Shown: piece by piece, positions 1-11,124 of the stretch | How positions within the stretch are numbered: position 1 is the stretch's first letter | Layout of the letters: every line of letters begins with the position of its first letter | Origin: Welwitschia mirabilis | Lineage: Eukaryota; Gnetophyta; Gnetopsida; Welwitschiales | NCBI GenBank assembly: GCA_051453625.1 | Contig: JBOZIK010000001.1 | Span: 1,830,325 to 1,894,324 of the forward strand | Direction of reading: 5' to 3' | DNA: 64,000 bases | Program-made: the position numbers and the translations under genes | The notes under the pieces: generated by a model | What the model was told of the DNA's origin: nothing | What the model saw: only the letters and a program-made list of their open reading frames with translations | Database searches by the model: none

Positions 1-24
1 NNNNNNNNNNNNNNNNNNNNNNNN

Positions 25-1260
25 AGTTTAAAGATATTTAAATGGAAGAATAAGAGACTCTATAAGAGTTATTTGCTAAACTAATATACATATTAAACTC
101 TATAGCAAGTCTAAGGGAGAAAAGAGACAAAGGAAAAGTAGTAAGAAAAGTTCTAAGACATCTTTCAAAACACTTTGAGTTAAAGGTTATAGCCATTAAG
201 GAAAGTAAAAACATCAATTAAATGATACTAGAAAAGTTTCAAAGTACTCTTAAAACTTATGAATTAAAGTTTTTTAAAGACAAAAAGAAAAGTATTACAT
301 TAAAAAGTGTAGGAAGAGTCTAGATTTNNNNNNNNNNNNNNNNNNNNNNNNNNNNNNNNNNNNNNNNNNNNNNNNNNNNNNNNNNNNNNNNNNNNNNNNN
401 NNNNNNNNNNNNNNNNNNNNNNNNNNNGAAAAGTCTTGCATTAAAAAGTGTGTAGGAAGAGTCTAGATTTGAAAAATTAGATGAAGACCTTAATGAAGAT
501 GAGGATTCTCTTTTGGTAAGAAGATTTAAAAAATTCTTGCATAGAAGAAAGAAAGATGTTAAACCAAATAAGTAACCAAGGAGGGATCATTCCAAATTAA
601 GAAGAGATCTAGAAAAGGAAAGGGAGATCCAATGCTATGTATGTAACGAATATGCACATGTTATAAACAAATGTCCAAATAAAAGTAGAGATAAGAGGAA
701 GTCTAAGACATTATCCATCATTCCCACTTGAGATAATGTAGATGAAGAAAAAGATAGTAGCTTAAGTTAAAAGTTAGATGAAGACAGAAGACTTTCCTTC
801 ATGGTAATAGTCCGTTCTATGAAGAACATGCCTTACTTAACTAAATGAGATGATATAGATCTTATTAAATAAGATCAAAAGGAGCTAGAAGATACTTGCC
901 AAGGAATCTATTCAACATGTGAAAATTGGCAAAGTGAATCAATGAGTTAAATAAGATAGTGAAGGCTCTGAACAAGGAAAAACAAGAGTTAAAGACAAAG
1001 TACAAGATGGTTTATACAAAAAACACTGAGCTAACCCAAGAGCTTAAAAGCTTATCTCATTTTATAAATAAATTTTCAAATAGATTAAGTAAATTGGAAC
1101 AAATTCTTAGAATACGAAGGCTAGTCCATGAAAGGTATTGGCTTCATCTCTCAAAAACCATGCAATTAATTGAATAATGTAATATGATAGAATAACTCTA
1201 TGTTAAAGATTACATGTTATTTTTATGAAAATATAGATAATGCAAAATTATTTTGTAATG
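25..1260 (+). pseudogene. copia 1 gag remnant
   Basis: Gag is the nucleocapsid precursor that packages the element RNA into virus-like particles. A CCHC zinc knuckle at 633-674 reads CYVCNEYAHVINKC, with all four metal ligands kept and the usual Gly before His changed to Ala. A Lys/Glu/Leu-rich stretch at 959-1177, open for 72 codons, has heptad-like spacing and matches the coiled coil that follows the knuckle in SIRE-type gag. A second knuckle near 1210-1240 is degraded: the second Cys and the His are gone. In-frame stops occur throughout. A 100-N gap at 328-427 lies in the N-terminal half and is flanked by near-duplicate sequence. The same layout is seen in copia 2 gag. Confidence 0.82.
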
Positions 1261-1410
1261 TTAGAAATATAATGCTCTTTTCAAACTCTATTAGTACTTT
1301 TCTATTTAAATTTGTCCCAAGGGGATATGTGCCATAATAGTCTAAATGAACTAAGTGTGTAAGGCTAATAATTTAAAAAGTTTATTGATCCAACCAGCAT
1401 TTAAAGTATC

Positions 1411-1779
1411 AAATGGAACTTATCAGTACATGGATAGTGGTTTTTCTCAGCACATGATAGGTTCCAACATTTGGATGACTTTGATGGAGGAGAAGTAAAG
1501 TTTGACAACAACAAAAAAGCAAAAATTGAAGGCATTGAAAGCATCAGTAAAGGTAACATGCCTAAAATTAATGAAGTTTTATATATGAATGGTCTTAAAC
1601 ATAATTTACTAAGTATTAGACAGATTTATAATAAATATCATAAAGTTATTTTTAATAGTCAAAAATATAAAATTAAATGTGGTAAAATAAATGACGTTCT
1701 TCTTAAAGAAAATAGAATAGACAACATTTGTAGCATAGATCAATCTTTATCTACATGTTATTTTTACCATATAAATTAA
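1411..1779 (+). pseudogene. copia 1 aspartic protease remnant
   Basis: The retroviral-type aspartic protease matures the polyprotein. The active-site region is readable at 1421-1459 as TYQYMDSGFSQHM, with the catalytic Asp-Ser-Gly retained at 1433-1441. A +1-type shift then moves the frame into 1471-1779, which stays open and reads as the rest of the domain: a Gly/Asp-rich flap (DDFDGGEVKFDNN), then a stretch ending GLKHNLLSIRQI. The LKHNLLSI block is a strong hallmark of plant copia protease and GAG-pre-integrase. This is one of the better preserved pieces of the element. Confidence 0.85.
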
Positions 1780-2636
1780 GAATTATTATGATACTAATAG
1801 TTAGGACATGTAAACTATGATTATCTCAAAATCATCATTAAAAAGGAGATCATAAAAGAAATCTCCAAGATTAATATTGATATACATGAACTATGTTATA
1901 CTGTTAAAAAGGAAAACAAATCAAGACTTCTCATAAAAGTAAAAACTTAGTCTCCACAACAATGCCACTTAAACTCATTCACATGGATTTAGTTGATCTT
2001 GTCTAAACTAAAATTCTAGGAGGAAGACAATATTTCTTAACTATGGTAGATAAATTTTATAAATTTACTTAGATTTCCTTCTTAGGAAACAAAGTTAAAA
2101 CTTTAAAAGTTGTGTTGAAATATGTAACAAAATCCAAAATGAAAAAGAATACACTATTAAAAGAGTTACAAGTGATCATGGAGGAGATTTCAAAAATCAT
2201 CTTTTTGAGAAATATTATATGGACAATGGTATAGAACATCTGTTTTTAGCTTTAAAGGCTTGTAACAAAATGGAACTACAGAAAGAAAAAATTAAGTCCT
2301 TCAAGAGATGGTTAAAGCAATGCTAAATGATAAGGAAGTTCCTAAAACATTTTGGTTGAAGAAGTAAGTACCGCATGCTACATTATGAACAAACTCTATC
2401 TAAGACCAAGTATTAATAAAACCCCTATGAACTCTGGAAAGGAAGAAAACCAATGTTTGATATTTTAAGATCTTTGGAAGTAAATGCATTATCTTAAAAG
2501 ATAGAGAACATTTGAGCAAATTGGAGTTCATAGCTAATGAAGCAATTGTTTTAGGATATTAAACTAGAAGTAGATCCTACCAAGTTTTTAAAAAATGAAG
2601 TGTGCTAGTGGAAGAATCCATAAAATTCAAATACAA
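1780..2636 (+). pseudogene. copia 1 integrase remnant
   Basis: Integrase inserts the cDNA into host DNA. Readable blocks in order are PLKLIHMDLVDL (about 1962-1997), which holds the first catalytic Asp region, GGRQYFLTMVDKF (about 2020-2058), the QNGTTERKN block (about 2266-2292) with the catalytic Glu, then MVKAMLNDKEVPKTFW and a C-terminal FGSKCIILKDREHLSK stretch. These are the standard plant copia integrase signatures, but they lie in different frames and are broken by stops. The domain runs into a 222-N gap at 2637-2858. Confidence 0.83.
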
Positions 2637-2858
2637 NNNNNNNNNNNNNNNNNNNNNNNNNNNNNNNNNNNNNNNNNNNNNNNNNNNNNNNNNNNNNNNN
2701 NNNNNNNNNNNNNNNNNNNNNNNNNNNNNNNNNNNNNNNNNNNNNNNNNNNNNNNNNNNNNNNNNNNNNNNNNNNNNNNNNNNNNNNNNNNNNNNNNNNN
2801 NNNNNNNNNNNNNNNNNNNNNNNNNNNNNNNNNNNNNNNNNNNNNNNNNNNNNNNNNN

Positions 2859-3640
2859 ATTATATTTTTCAAATTTAACCCTAAAAGTTTGAAGAGGCCA
2901 AATCTCTTAAAGGATGGATGATGTCTATGCAAGAAGTACTTCAACTATTTAAAAGAAATTATGTTTGGAAACTTGTAAAAAAACTAGAAGATTGAAATGT
3001 AATTGGAATAAAATGGATCTTTAAGAACAAGTGTGATAAACACAATAATATGATTAAGAACAAGGCAAGATTAGAGGCCCAGAGATACAACCAAATTGAA
3101 GGAATATATGTACAAGATACATTTACTCTAGTGGCTAGATTCAATAATATTAAAATGTTTCTCTTCTATGCAGTTTTTAGAAATTGCAAAGTTTTTTAGA
3201 TGGATGTGAAAGTGCCTTTTTAACTAAAATTCTCAATGAAGAAGTTTATGTAAAACAACCACAAGGTTTCATAGATTAACACAAACCAAACCATGTCTAT
3301 ATACCTAAAAAGGCTTTGTATGATTTAAAATCAGCTCTAAGGCTTGTTATGAAAAACTAGTAACATTTCTTAAAGAAATTCGTTACACCCATGAAGCTAT
3401 GGATAAAAATATCTTTATCAAAAATCTTAAAAAGGACTTTATCATCATTCAAATATATTTTGACAACATAATTTTCGGAGCCTCAAAAGAAGATCTCTTA
3501 AAAGACTTCACTAGAATTATGACTACACAATTTGAAATGAGTATGCTAAGTGAAGTTCATATTTTTTTTGGTCTTCAAATTAAACCAAAAAAAATGGAAT
3601 TTTTATCTCTTAATCTAAATACTCAAGGAACTTGATCAAG
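2859..3640 (+). pseudogene. copia 1 reverse transcriptase remnant
   Basis: RVT_2-type reverse transcriptase, which copies element RNA to DNA. The N-terminal part, starting after the gap, corresponds to the usual 'WxxAMxxEL..F..N..W' block and is heavily shifted. The C-terminal half is open at 3399-3635. The catalytic Tyr-Val-Asp-Asp box is altered to YFDN at 3456-3467, so the second catalytic Asp is Asn, consistent with a G-to-A change. NIIFGAS follows, as in the family. The enzyme would be inactive even if expressed. Confidence 0.85.
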
Positions 3641-3654
3641 TGATTTGGACTAAA

Positions 3655-4380
3655 AAATGCAAAATCAACTAACACAGTTATATCAACTTCATTTAAGATA
3701 AGTCTTAATGATCATGGGAAATCTATGGACCAAAAGCTTTATAAAGGTATGATAGAAAGTCTATTATATTTAATCACAAGTAGAACTAACATAATATTTA
3801 GTATTGCTATATGTGCAAGATATCAGACTTAACCAAAGAAAGCACACCTCCAAGTTGTCAAAAAGATTATAAGATATATAAAAGACACAAGTTACTATGG
3901 GCTATAGTATCCTATAGAAACTTCCTTTGAGCTTGTAGATTTTAGTGATGCAAACTGAACTGGTTGTAAAGATGATCAAAAAAGTACTAGTGGAAATTGG
4001 TTTCTTCTAGGATCATGCTTGATAAAATGGACAAGTAAGAAGTAAAATTCTATCTTCCTTTTAATAGCAAAATTAGAACACTTAGCAACAAGAAGTTATT
4101 GTACCCATTTTCTATGGATGAAGGAAATTATTAAAGACTTTGGAGTTAATTTTAAATAGGTTCCAATCTTTTGTGATGATATTAGTATAATAAATATCTA
4201 AAAAAACTCTATTTAATATTCTCAAACTAAACATATTAGACTAAGACATTATTTCCTTAGAGATCAAGTAGAAAAGGCAATATTTCTATAAACTTTATAA
4301 GCACTAATAAATAACTAGATGATATTTCCATAAAACCTTGAACTTTGATAACTTTTTAAGACTTCATTATGAATTGGTAG
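3655..4380 (+). pseudogene. copia 1 RNase H remnant
   Basis: RNase H removes the RNA strand during reverse transcription. The connection segment reads MIESLLYLITSRTNI (about 3749-3793). The core reads DFSDAN-TGCKDDQKSTSG (about 3937-3995) with the catalytic Asp kept, followed by the WTSKK block. Stops are frequent. The pol end, seen in copia 2 as SELGV, is only weakly visible near 4360. Confidence 0.8.
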
Positions 4381-4784
4381 TTGTTTCTTCATCCTCTATT
4401 TAAAAGTAGGATGGTTGACTAGATCTTTCATTCAGTTAACCAAATTTAAAGAAGTCAAGTCGACTGAATTTTATCTGGTCACCTGCTCTTTTCTAAATCA
4501 GTCCTAAACCTAGTGTAGTTAAGTAGACTAAAGTCCTGATCAACTAGATCTAGAATTAGTTCAACCCAAATCTCAATGAGTTGATCATATCATAATTCAG
4601 TCGACTAGACATATAAGATTATAGTGTGGAAGAAAGGCAGTGGATCCAATGTTTTTCTCTCTCAAATCCAACTTAATTGTCCCTCTTTTATAAAATCTTA
4701 TAGAGTCCTAACTTTCTCACTCCCACCTGTCTATCTATCTCTCTTAGATATAGCTATTTTATTTTAATTTTTTATCTTTAATAA
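4381..4784 (+). other. copia 1 spacer with GTCGAC-type motifs
   Basis: Non-coding stretch between RNase H and the downstream extra frame. It contains several copies of a short motif with GTCGACTAGA-like core (for example near 4458-4470 and 4601-4611) and decayed forms GTTGACT and ATCAACT. The same motif forms an array in the LTR of this element. Copia 2 carries an equivalent spacer at 21641-22017. Confidence 0.6.
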
Positions 4785-5815
4785 ATGCCACATGTTGTCA
4801 AAATGGGAGAGAGTCCCTCTCGAAGAGCTTATCAGAAGGATCCAGCAAGAAGAAATATAGGATATTTTTACTCTAGAATGTTAGATGAAACCCTAAACAA
4901 ATTCAGTGAAAAGTTTGATAAGAAGCCTGTCTATTAATAGAGGATAGTAGCATTAAGAAAACTCAAAGAGCTGAGGAATGTGATAAGACTTCTAAATGAT
5001 TTATATCTTTCTTACTTTTTTTAGATTTTTAAGTTAGCCTATCATTTTCTTACCTATATGTTATACTATAATGCTTCTTTTGATGTGAATTTCCCTACCC
5101 TTGCTACTGTTATTTTTGGAGAAAGAATTTAAGGTATTGTAGATTTGATAGTCTCCCTTATAAATCTCCTTAGAGGAAATTGGCCCTTGCATGAATCCAT
5201 GAAGGATAAGATGGAGGTCACTAGGGAATTATGTGGAAAGCTCAGTTGGTGAAAAACCACTCTTTCCACCTCTCATCTTATCCTAAAATTTTATTTAGTT
5301 TTTACTTACAACTTTTTACCTTTTGCTAGTTATTGTAATAATACCTCAAACTATTATGCCAATTTGTTGTACTTGGTAGGAACTCATCATTCCATTGATT
5401 CTTCTATAATTATTCTTAAAAATACGATCTCTAAATTAGAATATAATAAAATGAGGGCTCTTTCTTACTCCATCTTGATCACTAATATCTGTTGCCATTT
5501 TAGGATCTAAATGCATCCCAATATTGAAATGTTAACTCCTATATTGTCCATTGGGTGTGCTACTCTATCCCGCATGCACATTTTCTCTAGATCTAAGAAA
5601 TATTTGAAGTCTTCTTCTCTAAAGTAGACCTCCCTTGAAGATATTTTATTATACCTTAAAAGGCTAGATTCTCACACTTAGTACATTAAAGAGGTATTCA
5701 TTGCAATAGGGTATGAGATTGAAGATACTTTAGGGAAGCCAGTAGCTATTCTCAAAAGGTGGCTAAAGAAGAAGAAGAAGAAGAATCTAAGGAGGAGGAA
5801 GAAGAATTAGATTAA
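4785..5815 (+). pseudogene. copia 1 extra ORF after RNase H (putative-plant-transposon-protein-like), broken
   Basis: A degraded frame of about 340 codons on the element's strand, between RNase H and the polypurine tract. The start at 4785 is chosen because a conserved N-terminus (MGESPSRR, from a second ATG at 4803) aligns with copia 2. Visible blocks: FSEKFDKKP, ELRNVIRLLNDLYLSY, an inner LYYNASFD, HESMKDKMEVTRELCGKLSW, FLPFASYCNNTSNYYANL, LLYLVGTHHSIDS, and a C-terminal run of Lys then Glu ending at TAA 5813-5815. Copia 2 keeps the same protein better. The pattern of a Leu-Tyr-x-Leu-x-Gly-Thr-Lys/His block followed by a 'LPY/LSY..L...' block resembles, from memory, the Pfam 'putative plant transposon protein' domain (PF20167). 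No role is proven; an envelope-like or accessory function is only a guess. Confidence 0.65.
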
Positions 5816-6251
5816 TTGCATTGTTTCTCTATTGTCTTTTTATTGTTCTAGTCTTTATCTTGTTACTTTCCTGTTTCTATCCTTTGTTATTAATGCTAAA
5901 ATGGGGAGAATTAAGGTTTACAAAATTAGTTACTATCAATTGCTATCTTATGTTAATTATTATTGTAAGTTATTTTCACATGAGTATTTTTCAAATGTAG
6001 TACTTAAAAGGATGGTTAATAAAAATGCATTCTATATCATTTGTCTTGTCTCTTAATGAATATTATATTTTCCATAAACTATACTTTCATTTTTTTTTAA
6101 TGTCTCTTTTTAGAAAGCCATTATGAATGCTTGATTTGTACAAACATGAGAAATAATATTTCATGTATCTAAATGGGTAATTTTTTGAGGGAAGTTATCA
6201 AATTAATATTTCCAAATAAGTATAGTTTACCATTAATGTCAAACAAGGAGA
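5816..6251 (+). other. copia 1 3' untranslated segment and polypurine tract
   Basis: AT-rich sequence after the extra frame. A short open stretch at 5832-6056 looks hydrophobic only because of T-rich codons and is not conserved in copia 2. The segment ends in a purine-rich tract at about 6240-6250 (AAACAAGGAGA), a decayed form of the polypurine tract that primes plus-strand synthesis next to the 3' LTR. The matching site in copia 2 reads AAAGGGAGAGA. Confidence 0.65.
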
Positions 6252-7449
6252 TTATTAAGTTATAATTTTATCAAGTTAAGGTTAAACTATTATTATTTAG
6301 TATAGCAAAATATGTTGTATTTTTTGCAAAAAATATCAATCCTTACAAGTCAGAAGCTATCAACATTTTTTACTACCTACGCTTGAACCTGATAAGTTAT
6401 AAGGAATCAACTAGATTCCTAAGGGTTTAATTAGATTTGTATCAAAAAGTGTTAAAACCAATTTATTAATAGGTTAATTGGATTCATAAGGGATTAACTA
6501 GACTTGTATAAAAATTTATCAAATCTATTCATTAAGGGATCGACTACATGTTTGAGGGGTCGACTAGACCTAGGCTAAAAATGTTTCAACTATTTTTTCA
6601 AATGGGTTCAACTAGACTAAAATGTGATCAATTAGACTTGGACATATGTAGTTGACTAGAACCCTAATGGGGTCAACTATACTTGGAAATACGAAGAACT
6701 GAGGTCGACTAGAAGAAGATGGAGCTAATCGACTTTAGTGACAACACTTAATGGGTTGACTGGATATTTTAAGGGGTTAATTAGTTATGATGGAAAAAAA
6801 ATTTATCAGTCTATTTCCTAGCCATTGCCTTTCTATTTTTATCCATTAGAATATTAGATTCACTTGCAAAATCCTAAAATCTATCTTCTATATAAATCAT
6901 AGCCATCAAAATTATGAGAAATCCTTATGTGGTGGACCAAAATTAAAAAAACCATCTTTTTACTATCAATTCTTTGGTCAATTGGATTGTACTAAATGTA
7001 CTTGAATTTGTTAAATCATTTTTAGATAGTGTGTTATTATCATTTCTGTACTTCAGATTTGGTAAAGATTGTGCATCTTGGCATACTATTAACACCAACA
7101 ATCATATCTTCAAAGGTTGAGACTAAGCCTTTAAAGGTCTAATTATAAAGTTTATAAGTTAACCTAAGAAACATGAAAAGTAAGCAATAAGGACATCAAT
7201 TAACTTTGAGTAGAAGCTAATTACTGAGAGTGGAGTAGGAGATTTCTTGAAGTACTATAGATCATGTGTCTAATAATGTCTTGCAATATTCTCTAGTTTT
7301 AGTTATTTCTCTCTTTAGATTTTATACCTAGATATATCTTTTGATTATTGCATATGCACAAACATTTTTACTATATTTAATATTTTATTAAGAGAGTTTC
7401 TTCAATTTATTTTTAAATCCTACTCACCCCTTCTATGGTTATAAATCCA
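6252..7449 (+). repeat. copia 1 3' LTR (about 1.2 kb)
   Basis: Starts TTATTAAGTTATAA directly after the polypurine tract and ends near TATAAATCCA. It shares its whole layout with the two LTRs of copia 2: a start region with 'caagtt.a.gtcaaa', an array of GTCGACTAGA-like motifs (roughly 6400-6790), a TATA-like box, and a tail ending in CCCTTCTATGGTT. Ends were set by comparison with copia 2 and could be off by a few bases. Confidence 0.82.
6888..6898 (+). promoter_or_regulatory. TATA-like box in copia 1 LTR
   Basis: CTATATAAATC lies in the last half of the LTR, at the same position as CTTATATATTT (16450-16460) and CTATATATT (24303-24311) in the copia 2 LTRs; all three are followed by a conserved 'cagccat/tagccat' stretch. 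Position and conservation suit the U3/R promoter of the element. Activity is not shown. Confidence 0.5.
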
Positions 7450-7903
7450 ATAAGATTTGCCTAGGCTAATTTATATTAATAACAACAACAATAGTAATTA
7501 TTGTTTGGCTACCTCTTAAGTAACATAGTAGGCTATTATGCAGGAATAAAGGTTTTGAAAGATTTGACTTCTAAAATTATGTTTTTTAAATCTTGATGTT
7601 GTTATTATTGGAATGTAAGATTTTATTAATTATTTTTTGGATTACCTTAAGAGGAGGAGGCTTGTTCTTATTGGAAATCTTTAAGGGGTTGGTTTCCATT
7701 TTAGGATCTTAGTTTTACATTCTTTTATGATTGTTAAAAGGGTTCGTATTATTAAAAATTAGTCTTTCAGATTCATTGTAGGTTCAATGCATATGAGTAG
7801 GATTTGATTTATATTTTTACAGAGGCTATAAGTTATAGAGGTTTATACAAAAGGTTTAATTAAAAAATCAAGATGTTTTAGGTAGAAATGATGGCAATGC
7901 TAG
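7450..7903 (-). repeat. Leader (5' UTR) relic of Athila-like element G, copy 1
   Basis: This segment is homologous to 28120-28581, which lies between the LTR and gag of G on the minus strand. In copy 1 it is cut at its gag side by copia 1. Shared landmarks include the stretch around 'ctacctctt.agtaa.atagtaggctat' (7510-7540 against 28177-28205). A PBS-like site may sit at 7890-7903. No coding potential seen. Confidence 0.6.
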
Positions 7904-9470
7904 TGAGAATAGATGGCAGCATCGATTTTATTTTAAAATATAGTTTTAGTTTTTATATAGAGGTTTATAGGACACATGCATAATTATTACCATAATAGGA
8001 TTATAAAGAAATAAAGCTGAAATAAAAAATGTAAAAAAAATCAAATTAAATTGTGGAAAAAAGGATTTTAATGTTTCACTCATAGTGAAAACATAGAATA
8101 GAAACTCAAAAATGTAAAGTTATTAAAATTTTTAAGTTTTTAATCCTAAGATAAATTGTAACAAAACATTAGACCTATACAAAACAAGTTAGAAAACAAA
8201 CTTTAAAGCAAGCTATACCAATATGGATTTCATTAGAATGACTAGTACCAACCCTAGAAGAAAATTGAAGAAACACACAAAAGAAAAAGGAAAATGAACT
8301 AGTTTGAATATCATTAGAGAGAACTAGTACCCACCAATAGAAAAAGGAAAAATATGTATAAAAAATTACAAAAAAATAAATTAGTACTCCTCTGAGTTAC
8401 TACCATACCATTATCCCCCTCAACTATACTAAAATCTGTTTGGTGTTTTACAATGCCTAGATTTAAAACTAAGTTTGCACTTAGTTATTATTCCTCCTTA
8501 GGGATAATATGGATAATGGTTTAGAATTTTTACTTAGTAAACTTAATGCAAGTTACAAAATTTAAGAAAAGAAAAGAAGAGAAAGAGGTAATTTTAGAGT
8601 TTAAGTTGAAACTTTAACTTGAGAGAGAAGGGAAACAAGCTGACTTGAAGGTATCACCAGCCTATTTTCAAGAAATTCTTCAGTCTAATATTATCTAATT
8701 CCTTCTTGTAATATATTTAAAACCATCAAGTGTTTTTGACCTAAATCATGGTCACATTATCTCATTTATTATATGAGTAATGGTGAACTTAATTACCACT
8801 TGATCTTCAAAGCCTTAAATAATAAGAGAAAGTAAGAACCCTAAGTACTTAATATTTATGAAGTTAAAAGAATTAGATCAAGCATTTAAAATAGATTACT
8901 CAAATATAATAAAGCTTAATAATTAAATTTCTTCCTAAATATTTCAAATATAAAATAACTCATGATTCAAAATAAAAGGAAAATAACTTATATATTAAAA
9001 AAATAAAAGCACTTTATAACAATAGAAGAAAGATGCCAAAATAACTTAACAATTCTCAAAGACTAGCTCACTCCATTAAAGAGTTACTGAGAAAGCCATT
9101 GGAACTGACACTCCAAAGTTCTAGAATTCTCTAAAGCCAAAAGATGATACAATGAATGGTTTAAGATCTTTTTATAGGGAGAGATGGAATGAGGGATATT
9201 ACAAGTCCTTGACTTGTAGAATTAGGTGGATGGTTACATAACTATAACATCAAGTAGTACTGTTTGTCTTCTTTTCTAATTGATAGAATTTCTGATGATG
9301 CCAACACTTAAATCCTGGATGCTGCAACTACTATCAACTGCTATCAATGTCATGTATCTCCATTGTCATCCTACTTAACACTATCAAATGTTACTTTGTG
9401 AGTCCTTGTCATCATTGCTACATGTCATCAAGAATAAAATTTATTTCTAATTTGGAATTTGACTAAGTCC
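7904..9470 (-). repeat. LTR of Athila-like element G, copy 1
   Basis: Homologous along its length to 28582-30200. On the minus strand it holds a TATA-box (9169-9180) and ends with CTCA just before the presumed PBS, as an LTR should. The right-hand limit is uncertain (9440-9490) because the flank is decayed chromovirus sequence that is duplicated together with it. Its presence twice in direct orientation, each time followed by the same chromovirus relic, is part of the evidence for a large duplication. Confidence 0.6.
9169..9180 (-). promoter_or_regulatory. TATA-box in G LTR, copy 1
   Basis: On the minus strand the site reads CCCTATAAAAAG. The paralogous site at 29896-29907 reads CCTATAAAAGGG. 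Conservation of a strong TATA sequence in an otherwise decayed LTR, pointing toward G gag, supports it as the old retrotransposon promoter. Confidence 0.55.
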
Positions 9471-9479
9471 ATAACTACA

Positions 9480-11124
9480 TTTAATTTAACTTTCTATGAT
9501 AACTCAAAAATGTGAGATTTGATGTATTTAGCATAGAAGAACTAACATTATTAGTAATCTTAGATGATAACACTAATGTTTTAACTCTACTAATCTTTAT
9601 TTTAAGAAATGTCCTTTGATTTATCATAAGTATCATGAAAATGTCATGAGAACTCCATAAGTCCATAATTAATGTAAAAATTAATAGAATACATAGTTTT
9701 ATGATAACATCTATTACTTTAATATCTTCCATTAGGATTAATTAGTTATCTAACTTGATCATAATATCAATTTTACATGTTAATATTATGCTTCCATTAA
9801 GAGATGCATAGGTCTTACAAATTAATCCATATATAAGGTTATCCAGTAGGTTCAAAATTTTACTTTATTTATAAATAAGGAGGTTTTTAAATTCAATTAA
9901 TTGTTATTAACCTAGGAAAATATGATATTGTATTAAGTATGAATTGGTTAATGCAGAGTAAGATAGTTAGCAATTATGAGAATTATTAAGTAAAGATGAC
10001 AAACAATGGTCAAAGATTAATATTTCATAACTAGTTCAAAATAGTTATGATAATTTAATTAAAGGTAAGCATATAGAGAGGTAAATTAAGAAGGGCTCAT
10101 TAGTTTATATGATTTATCTAAAATTAGATAGCTTAAAACAAAAAGAAACTTTAGTACAGAGCAAAGAAATAATTTAAAAATACCTTAGATGTATCTACAA
10201 CAAAGTTAACTAGAATACCATCTCTTTGAAAAGTTAAGCTTTTTATTGATTTGATCCCATACACTTAACCAATTTCTAAGGAATCATATAGAATGTTTCC
10301 TACATAATGGAAAGAATTCAAAATTTAACTTGAAGAAATTTTAAGTAAAGGTTATATTTCTCCTAACATAACATAATGGAAAGTATTATTTGTAAAGAAA
10401 AATAATGGAAAACTTAGATTATGCATTAACTGGAAATTGTTAAATAAAGTTATAAATAAGAATAAGTACTTACTACTAAGAAGAGATGATTTTTTTAATC
10501 CATTCAAGAAAGATAAGGTATTTTCAAAAGTTCATTTAAAATATAGATACCATAAACTTTGAATTAATGGAGAACATATTCATAAAATAGCTTTTAAAGC
10601 CTACTATGAATATTATAAGTTTATTATCATGCCTTTTTGTTTAACTAATGTCTTTATAGTATTCATGAGTCTTAGAAAACACATAATCCAAGAGAATATT
10701 TAATTTTTGCTATTGTGTTTATTGATGACATTCTTATTTATTCTAAATCTTATGAAGAACATGAAAAATACTAGACAATAGTGTTGCAAATTATAACAAA
10801 TCACTAATTATATGATAACATGAAAATTATTCCTTTTAGAAGGAATCCATCCAATTTTTAGATCATGTGCTATTTAAAAAGTCTTTTAATAAGTTCTTTA
10901 ATAAAATAGAGACTTCGAATGGATAGAAAAAAGTTTGAAATATTTTAATTGTCTTAAAGAGTGTTTGACTAATTCTCTAATGTTAGTAATGATAGATGAT
11001 TTTAAGACTTTTTAGTTTACATTGATGCATCAGGAGAATTTTTTAGATCTATTCTTGATTAGGATAAAAAAGTAATAGCTTATAAGTTAACAAAACTTCA
11101 TATGTATAAGAGAAAATACCCTAT
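9480..11124 (+). pseudogene. Del/Tekay-like chromovirus PR-RT-RNase H relic, copy 1
   Basis: Ty3/gypsy pol in decayed form. The protease DSGATHSF site is reduced to INRIHSF near 9685. KYDIVLSMNWL (about 9920-9952) matches the chromovirus GMDWL block. Reverse transcriptase blocks follow: FDPIHLTN..., LFVKKNNGKLRLCINWKLLNK (10388-10450 region), FKAYYEYYKFIIMPFCLTN, and the catalytic box FIDDILIYSK near 10715-10745, which retains both Asp. RNase H starts with a YIDASG-like block (about 11020) and is cut at 11124 by LTR A. Copy 2 (30224-33176) has the same damaged protease site, so this damage predates the duplication. Confidence 0.82.

Larger units (their letters stand above)
25..7449 (+). mobile_element. 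Ty1/copia retrotransposon 1 (SIRE/Maximus-like), 5' end outside window
   Basis: Domains follow in copia order on one strand: gag with zinc knuckle, protease, integrase, reverse transcriptase, RNase H, an additional reading frame, polypurine tract and 3' LTR. Integrase preceding reverse transcriptase is diagnostic of Ty1/copia. The long coiled-coil gag tail and the extra frame downstream of RNase H fit the SIRE/Maximus lineage. The 5' LTR and gag start lie left of the window. All frames carry stops and shifts, so the element cannot code for its own proteins. Domain by domain it matches copia element 2 at 15776-24880, clearly the same family. It interrupts the leader of the minus-strand Athila-like element G. 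The 5 bases after the LTR (7450-7454, ATAAG) are the expected target duplication, which cannot be verified because the left end is missing. Confidence 0.9.

Noticed and set aside
5832-6056. Hydrophobic 74-codon frame after the copia 1 extra ORF, possible membrane protein
   Set aside because: T-rich composition explains the hydrophobicity and the matching segment of copia 2 (23090-23290) is not open.
7904-9470. Reading the duplicated 7-kb blocks (7450-14412 and 28120-36518) as giant LTRs of one element
   Set aside because: The blocks contain pieces of three different elements and copy 1 ends in mid-integrase without an LTR terminus; tandem duplication explains this better.
9481-9732. Minus-strand frame of 83 codons
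   Set aside because: Antisense to the chromovirus protease relic, which is readable on the plus strand and shared with copy 2.
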